From Streptomyces lydicus (GTDB lineage Bacteria; Actinomycetota; Actinomycetes; Streptomycetales; Streptomycetaceae): a stretch of DNA of 64,000 bases. Below, piece after piece: positions 60,440 through 64,000 of this stretch. The DNA is taken from positions 3,472,001 through 3,536,000 of the forward strand of contig NZ_RDTE01000003.1 in assembly GCF_004125265.1 (NCBI RefSeq), given 5' to 3'. The first letter of the stretch is position 1. Each line of letters opens with the position of its first letter. A model generated the notes under the pieces. It saw only the letters and a program-made list of their open reading frames with translations. It was not told the origin of the DNA and made no database searches. The position numbers were made by a program, and so were the translations under genes.

Positions 60440-60745
60440 CGCCGGGCGGGGGCGCTCCGGGCGGGGCGCTCCGGGCGGGGGCGCTCCGGACGGGGGCGCC
60501 CCGGGCTGGGAGTTGGGCGGGCCGGACGGGGGCGCCGGGAAGTGAGCGGGCCGGACGGGGCGGGCCCGCCTGCCCCGCCCTCCGCTGCCGGGCGCATGGC
60601 CGGCCCGCGCCGCCATGCGGCAATGCCTTGACGCGCGGGCCAGGTGCCGCGCGGGCCGGGTGGCATGTGGCCTGTGCCGGGTGGCGTGTGCCGGGCGGCG
60701 TGTGCCGGATGGCGCGTGGCATGTGGACCTGTGCCAGGTGGCGCT
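60440..60745. repeat. Two tandem arrays between permease and hydrolase genes
   Basis: 60440-60550 carries four or five units of about 15 bases like GCGCTCCGGGCGGGG; 60635-60745 carries about six units of 14-15 bases like GTGCCGGGTGGCGT. They are separated by ~80 bp of unrelated GC-rich sequence. No ORF here has a start signal. Confidence 0.8.
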
Positions 60746-60750
60746 GCCGC

Positions 60751-61626
60751 TCAGCCGGGCATCGTGGCCGTACGGAGAAAGGGCTCGATGGCGGCGCACC
60801 AGGCGTCGGGGTGTTCCCAGGGGAGCAGATGGCCGGCGTCGGGGATTTCGGCGTAGGCGCCACGCGGCAGCACCCGGACCATCTCCATGGCCTCGGCACG
60901 GCCCAGTTCGGCATCGAGGCCGCGGACGACCAGGGTCGGGCACAGGACCTGGGCGAGCTCTTCCCAATGGGCGTCGTGCACCCAGGTCTCGCGGGCGGTG
61001 AGCATCTGCCGGCGGGAGAAGACCGGGCGCCAGCCGTCGGCGCGCTCGGCCATCACCTCGGCGAAGAATTCGCCGCGGGCGGGTCTGGGCCGCTCCAGGG
61101 TCGGGTCGTCCTCGCCGAACCACTTGCGGACGTCCGCGAGGGTCGCGAACGGCACCGGCCAGGACCGGAACCATTCGGTCCACTCGCGCTGCGAGGCCGC
61201 TCCGAGCGCCGAGGCCCGCATATCGCAGATGACCAGCGCACTGACCAGATCCGGTCTTCGGGCCGCTAACTGCCACGCCGTCAGGGCACCCATGGCGTGC
61301 CCGACAAGGGCGACCGGGGCGAGGCCGAGCTGCTCGACAGCCGCGATGGCGTCATCGACGTACGCCTCGCGGTCGTACGGCCCCTCGGCGGGCTTCTCGC
61401 TGCGGCCGTGGCCCCGCTGATCCAGCGCGACGGGGCGGTGGCGCGCGCTCAGACGGCGCGCGGTGGCCGCCCAGTGCGAGGCGCGGCCCATCAGGCCATG
61501 GAGCAGGAGTACACCAGGCCGTTGCTCGCTCTCCTCCAGCCCACCGCCGATCTTGGGCGGGTCGGTGAATTCCCAGGCGGCGAGGCCTACACCGCCGGCC
61601 CCTGTGACATCGATGCGCTGCACCAT
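60751..61626 (-). CDS. Alpha/beta hydrolase lacking the nucleophile serine
   Basis: 291 residues. The fold is a standard alpha/beta hydrolase: LLLHGLMGRASHW oxyanion segment, RGHGRSEKP, and C-terminal Asp (VVRGLDAELG) and His (IPDAGHLLPWEH). The nucleophile elbow reads GHAMGAL, with Ala where Ser, Cys or Asp should be, so ordinary hydrolysis is unlikely. I set the start at ATG 61626 (MVQRIDVTG), because a possible TAGTGT -10 lies just before an upstream GTG at 61665. It is convergent with the exporter and lies leftward of dmdR1. Confidence 0.83.
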   Translation of the reverse strand: MVQRIDVTGAGGVGLAAWEFTDPPKIGGGLEESEQRPGVLLLHGLMGRASHWAATARRLSARHRPVALDQRGHGRSEKPAEGPYDREAYVDDAIAAVEQLGLAPVALVGHAMGALTAWQLAARRPDLVSALVICDMRASALGAASQREWTEWFRSWPVPFATLADVRKWFGEDDPTLERPRPARGEFFAEVMAERADGWRPVFSRRQMLTARETWVHDAHWEELAQVLCPTLVVRGLDAELGRAEAMEMVRVLPRGAYAEIPDAGHLLPWEHPDAWCAAIEPFLRTATMPG

Positions 61627-61857
61627 GTGCCTTGGCACCCCCAATCGTCCCTTGAGCAGCTCCACACTATCGAACCTCTATTCGAACGCACCGTTCCGGC
61701 GCGCAATACCCCTCGTTCGAGTGACGTCACTCCAGGATTGGCCGCGCCCGCCACGGGGAGACATCTGCCGGGAGGCGGGCCCTACCGGGAAGGGGGCCCG
61801 TGGGGGAAGACCCTGGGAGCTCGGGGCTCCGGGTCTTGGGTGGGGGACATGGGGAGG

Positions 61858-61891
61858 CAGGGCCCCGGCTGCTCGCAGCGCCGGGGCCCTG
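61858..61891. terminator. Perfect 12-bp hairpin
   Basis: CAGGGCCCCGGC and GCCGGGGCCCTG pair around a 10-base loop. It lies upstream of the hydrolase and downstream of dmdR1 on the leftward strand, so it probably separates the two transcripts. Confidence 0.7.
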
Positions 61892-62031
61892 ACTGTCTCC
61901 GTCATCTGTGGATGCATCCGGACCCCCTCCCCGGCCAGGACAGGCCGATGCATGGCCATGCGTCAGCGTGACACGAGACCGGCCCTATCGCACGGATTCG
62001 CACAAGTCCGTTCAACCGGAAAGAACTTGCC

Positions 62032-62071
62032 GAGCCCGCTGAGCGGCGCATCGGCGCAGTTCAGCGGGCTC
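62032..62071 (-). terminator. dmdR1 terminator
   Basis: GAGCCCGCTGA and TCAGCGGGCTC form a perfect 11-bp stem about 50 bases after the dmdR1 stop on the leftward strand. Between it and the hydrolase start (61627-62031) only the hairpin at 61858 and no gene was seen. Confidence 0.7.
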
Positions 62072-62122
62072 GCGGGGAGACTTCGGCCGGGAGGGCCGAC
62101 AAGAAAGAGGCTGAAACTGCTT

Positions 62123-62815
62123 TCAGCGCTTGGCGACAAACACATGGGCGGCGATCTCGGAGTCCAGCTCCGCGGCCTCGCCGCTGCTGCCGACCAGCAC
62201 CCCGGCCGACGACTCCGTCACGCTCACCACCGCGCCCGGCTGCACACCGGCCCGCCGGAGGGTGTACATCAGCTGGGCGTCCGCCTGGATCGGCTCGCCG
62301 ATCCGGCGCACCACGGCCGTCTTGCCGTCGGCCCCGGCGTCCAGATCCATCAGGCTCACCATCCCGGCGTCCAGGAACGGGTCGCCCCCGGCCGCCTCGC
62401 CGAGCTCTTCCAGCCCCGGGATGGGGTTGCCGTACGGCGACTCCGTCGGATGCCGCAGCAGCTCCACGACGCGGCGCTCGACCGCCTCGCTCATCACGTG
62501 CTCCCAGCGGCACGCCTCGGCGTGCACCTGCTCCCATTCGAGCCCGATGACGTCGACGAGCAGGCACTCGGCGAGGCGGTGCTTGCGCATCACCCGCGTC
62601 GCCAGCCGCCGGCCCTCCTCCGTCAGCTCCAGATGGCGGTCGCCCGCGACCGTCAGCAGCCCGTCCCGCTCCATGCGCGCGACCGTCTGGCTCACCGTCG
62701 GGCCGCTCTGTTCCAGCCGCTCCGCGATGCGGGCGCGCATGGGCACCACACCTTCCTCTTCGAGTTCGAGGATGGTGCGGAGATACATCTCCGTGGTGTC
62801 GATCAGTCCGGACAT
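62123..62815 (-). CDS. dmdR1: DtxR/IdeR-family iron-dependent regulator DmdR1
   Basis: 230 residues. Fe(II)-dependent repressor of siderophore and iron-uptake genes. The winged helix spans residues 1-73. All metal ligands of the family are present and in register with DtxR: Met10, Cys102, Glu105 and His106 (primary site) and His79, Glu83 and His98 (ancillary). An SH3-like domain (GAVVSVTESSAGVLVGSSGE) ends the protein. ATG at 62815. The order relative to the SIS gene matches DmdR1 in S. coelicolor. An antiparallel ORF covers the whole gene (see 62130). Confidence 0.93.
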   Translation of the reverse strand: MSGLIDTTEMYLRTILELEEEGVVPMRARIAERLEQSGPTVSQTVARMERDGLLTVAGDRHLELTEEGRRLATRVMRKHRLAECLLVDVIGLEWEQVHAEACRWEHVMSEAVERRVVELLRHPTESPYGNPIPGLEELGEAAGGDPFLDAGMVSLMDLDAGADGKTAVVRRIGEPIQADAQLMYTLRRAGVQPGAVVSVTESSAGVLVGSSGEAAELDSEIAAHVFVAKR

Positions 62816-62828
62816 GCGTGCCCCTTGA
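62130..62828 (+). CDS. adm: ORF antiparallel to dmdR1 (Adm-like)
   Basis: 232 codons on the plus strand overlap almost all of dmdR1. In S. coelicolor the corresponding antiparallel ORF, adm, was reported to be expressed and to affect siderophore and antibiotic production. Here the frame is also open from end to end, starting MATNTWAAISESSSAASPLL, rich in Ser/Thr/Arg. Open antisense frames arise easily in high-GC DNA, and no ribosome binding site is obvious, so I keep this as a candidate that rests mainly on the published precedent. Confidence 0.35.
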   Translation: MATNTWAAISESSSAASPLLPTSTPADDSVTLTTAPGCTPARRRVYISWASAWIGSPIRRTTAVLPSAPASRSIRLTIPASRNGSPPAASPSSSSPGMGLPYGDSVGCRSSSTTRRSTASLITCSQRHASACTCSHSSPMTSTSRHSARRCLRITRVASRRPSSVSSRWRSPATVSSPSRSMRATVWLTVGPLCSSRSAMRARMGTTPSSSSSRMVRRYISVVSISPDMRAP

Positions 62829-63048
62829 TGTGTGGTGCGGTGGCCCTGGACTCAATTCTGACGCATCCCACCGACAACGGTGCCTCCTCGTCTCCGGGCC
62901 GTCCCCCACGGCCGTATTGACAGGGCACCGGTCCGGACCGCAACGTGATCCGCGCCACTGATCAGATACGACGAGATGCGCCGTGCGCCGCGCCGAACGG
63001 CGCGGCGCGACGAGACCCGCCGAGACCCGACGAAAGGGGCCCGCGTCC

Positions 63049-63816
63049 ATGGCTGAGAGCGACCGGAGCGAGGCGCTGACCGGGAAGTACTTCGACGCCG
63101 CGATCGACCTGCTGCGACAGGTCCGCGACGGCGAGGGCGACCGGATCACCGCGGCCGGGCGGCTGATCGCGGACGCCGTCGCGGCGGGCGGCCGGGTCTT
63201 CGCCTTCGGCGCCGGGCACTCCTCGCTCCCCGCGCAGGACACGGTCTACCGCGCGGGCGGCCTGGCGGTCATGAATCTGCTGTCCGTCCCGGGCGTGGTC
63301 GGCGTGGACGTACGGCCCGCGACGCTCGGCAGCGCCCTGGAGCGGGTCGACGGGCTGGCCGGGGCCGTCCTGGACACCAGTCCGCTGGAGGCGGGCGATG
63401 TGCTGGTGATCATCTCGCTCTCCGGACGGAACGCGCTGCCCGTCGAGATGGCGCGGAACGCCCGCGCCCTCGGCATCAAGGTCATCGGCGTGACCTCGGT
63501 GGCGTACGCGGACGCGACCACGTCCCGGCACGCCTCGGGCAGCTTCCTCAAGGACCACTGTGACCTGGTGCTGGACAGCCGGATCCCGGTCGGCGACGCG
63601 GAGTTGACGCTGGCGGGCATCGACGCGCCCTTCGCCCCCGCCTCCACGGTCGTCACCAGCGCGATCATGCAGGCCATGGTGGCGACGGCCGCGGGCACCC
63701 TCGCCGAACGGGGCATCGACCCGCCGCTGCTGCGCTCGGGGAACGTCGACGGCGGGCACGACTGGAACGCCCGGGTGATGAGCGAGTACGCGGACCGGAT
63801 CTTCTACCGGCAGTAG
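63049..63816 (+). CDS. SIS-domain protein (UPF0309 family)
   Basis: 255 residues. The sugar isomerase (SIS) fold spans most of the protein: FAFGAGHSSLPAQDTVYRAG, VLVIISLSGRNALPVEMARN and VIGVTSVAYADATTS bind a phosphosugar. It resembles the UPF0309 family, whose substrate is unknown. ATG at 63049 follows GAAAGGGG. It is divergent from dmdR1 across ~230 bp; whether iron controls it is open. Confidence 0.88.
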   Translation: MAESDRSEALTGKYFDAAIDLLRQVRDGEGDRITAAGRLIADAVAAGGRVFAFGAGHSSLPAQDTVYRAGGLAVMNLLSVPGVVGVDVRPATLGSALERVDGLAGAVLDTSPLEAGDVLVIISLSGRNALPVEMARNARALGIKVIGVTSVAYADATTSRHASGSFLKDHCDLVLDSRIPVGDAELTLAGIDAPFAPASTVVTSAIMQAMVATAAGTLAERGIDPPLLRSGNVDGGHDWNARVMSEYADRIFYRQ

Positions 63817-63842
63817 CGGCGGCCCGCCCCGGAGCCGTCCGT

Positions 63843-64000
63843 TCAGAGCGAGGCCGCGCCCGCGAGGTCGAGGGCCGCGGCGATCCGGGCCGCGACCTCC
63901 TCCGCGTAGTCCGCGTCCGCCCGGTCGAAGGGGCGGCGCGCGGGCGCCCGCAGAAACGTTGCGACACCGAGCGTGCGGCCCCGGCTGCGCAGCACCACAC
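63843..64000 (-). CDS. C-terminus of a GAF-domain protein (truncated by the edge)
   Basis: Only the last ~51 codons are present. VVLRSRGRTLGVATFLRAPA followed by RRPFDRADADYAEEVAARIA is the end of a GAF domain, as found in streptomycete SpoIIE-type phosphatases and signalling kinases. The protein ends LDLAGAASL. What the rest of the gene encodes lies outside the window. Confidence 0.65.
   Translation of the reverse strand, partial: VVLRSRGRTLGVATFLRAPARRPFDRADADYAEEVAARIAAALDLAGAASL

Noticed and set aside
61675..61700. GTTCGAAT-like sequence suggestive of a tRNA T-arm
   Set aside because: No acceptor or anticodon stem can be formed around it.

Overview
The window is high-GC actinobacterial chromosome, almost certainly Streptomyces. 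Supporting this are very high G/C at third codon positions, frequent GTG and TTG starts, Pro/Ala/Gly-rich linkers, a DmdR1-type DtxR regulator, an NsdA-like regulator, a UPF0309 SIS protein, an IcmB-type B12 protein and NlpC/P60 cell-wall hydrolases. No rRNA, tRNA, insertion sequence, prophage or CRISPR array was seen. Both edges cut genes: a DUF5682 gene on the left and a GAF-domain protein on the right.

Layout. 1-5.7 kb holds a MoxR AAA ATPase / DUF5682 operon divergent from SWIM zinc-finger and DUF5691 genes; the shared promoter region carries two copies of the actinobacterial DNA-damage (RecA-NDp/PafBC) promoter motif. 5.8-17.6 kb has IcmB, a lipase, an M23 peptidase, the PcrA/UvrD helicase (again with that promoter motif and with two palindromic repeats inserted in frame), two paralogous NlpC/P60 hydrolases (one behind a c-di-AMP riboswitch) and an esterase. 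17.8-24.1 kb is a PspC-linked two-component system, a Ser/Thr kinase and a divergent PspC membrane protein. 24.3-30.2 kb has DoxX, membrane and secreted proteins, a lytic polysaccharide monooxygenase with no secretion signal, and a class II aldolase. 30.4-41.2 kb has guaA, chorismate mutase behind a possible Phe/Tyr attenuator, a semialdehyde dehydrogenase / GMC oxidoreductase operon, a second Ser/Thr kinase and a membrane protein. 41.2-49.5 kb holds HAD, XRE, a DesK-type two-component pair, a STAS protein, and a sigma factor overlapping a zinc-finger anti-sigma-like gene. 49.8-64 kb has purU, a lipoprotein, a Gln/Pro-rich membrane protein, NsdA-like and PrimPol-like genes, an ABC exporter, a hydrolase lacking its nucleophile serine, dmdR1 with an antiparallel ORF, and the SIS protein.

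Themes. Regulation dominates: two two-component systems, two receptor kinases, a sigma/anti-sigma pair, an anti-anti-sigma factor and several DNA-binding regulators. Cell-envelope turnover is the second theme (M23, two NlpC/P60, LPMO, PspC). Many intergenic gaps between convergent genes consist of short tandem repeats, a recurrent feature here. The best candidates for undescribed biology are the DNA-damage-linked MoxR/SWIM/DUF5682/DUF5691 locus, the leaderless Phe/Tyr leader peptide upstream of chorismate mutase, and the signal-less LPMO.
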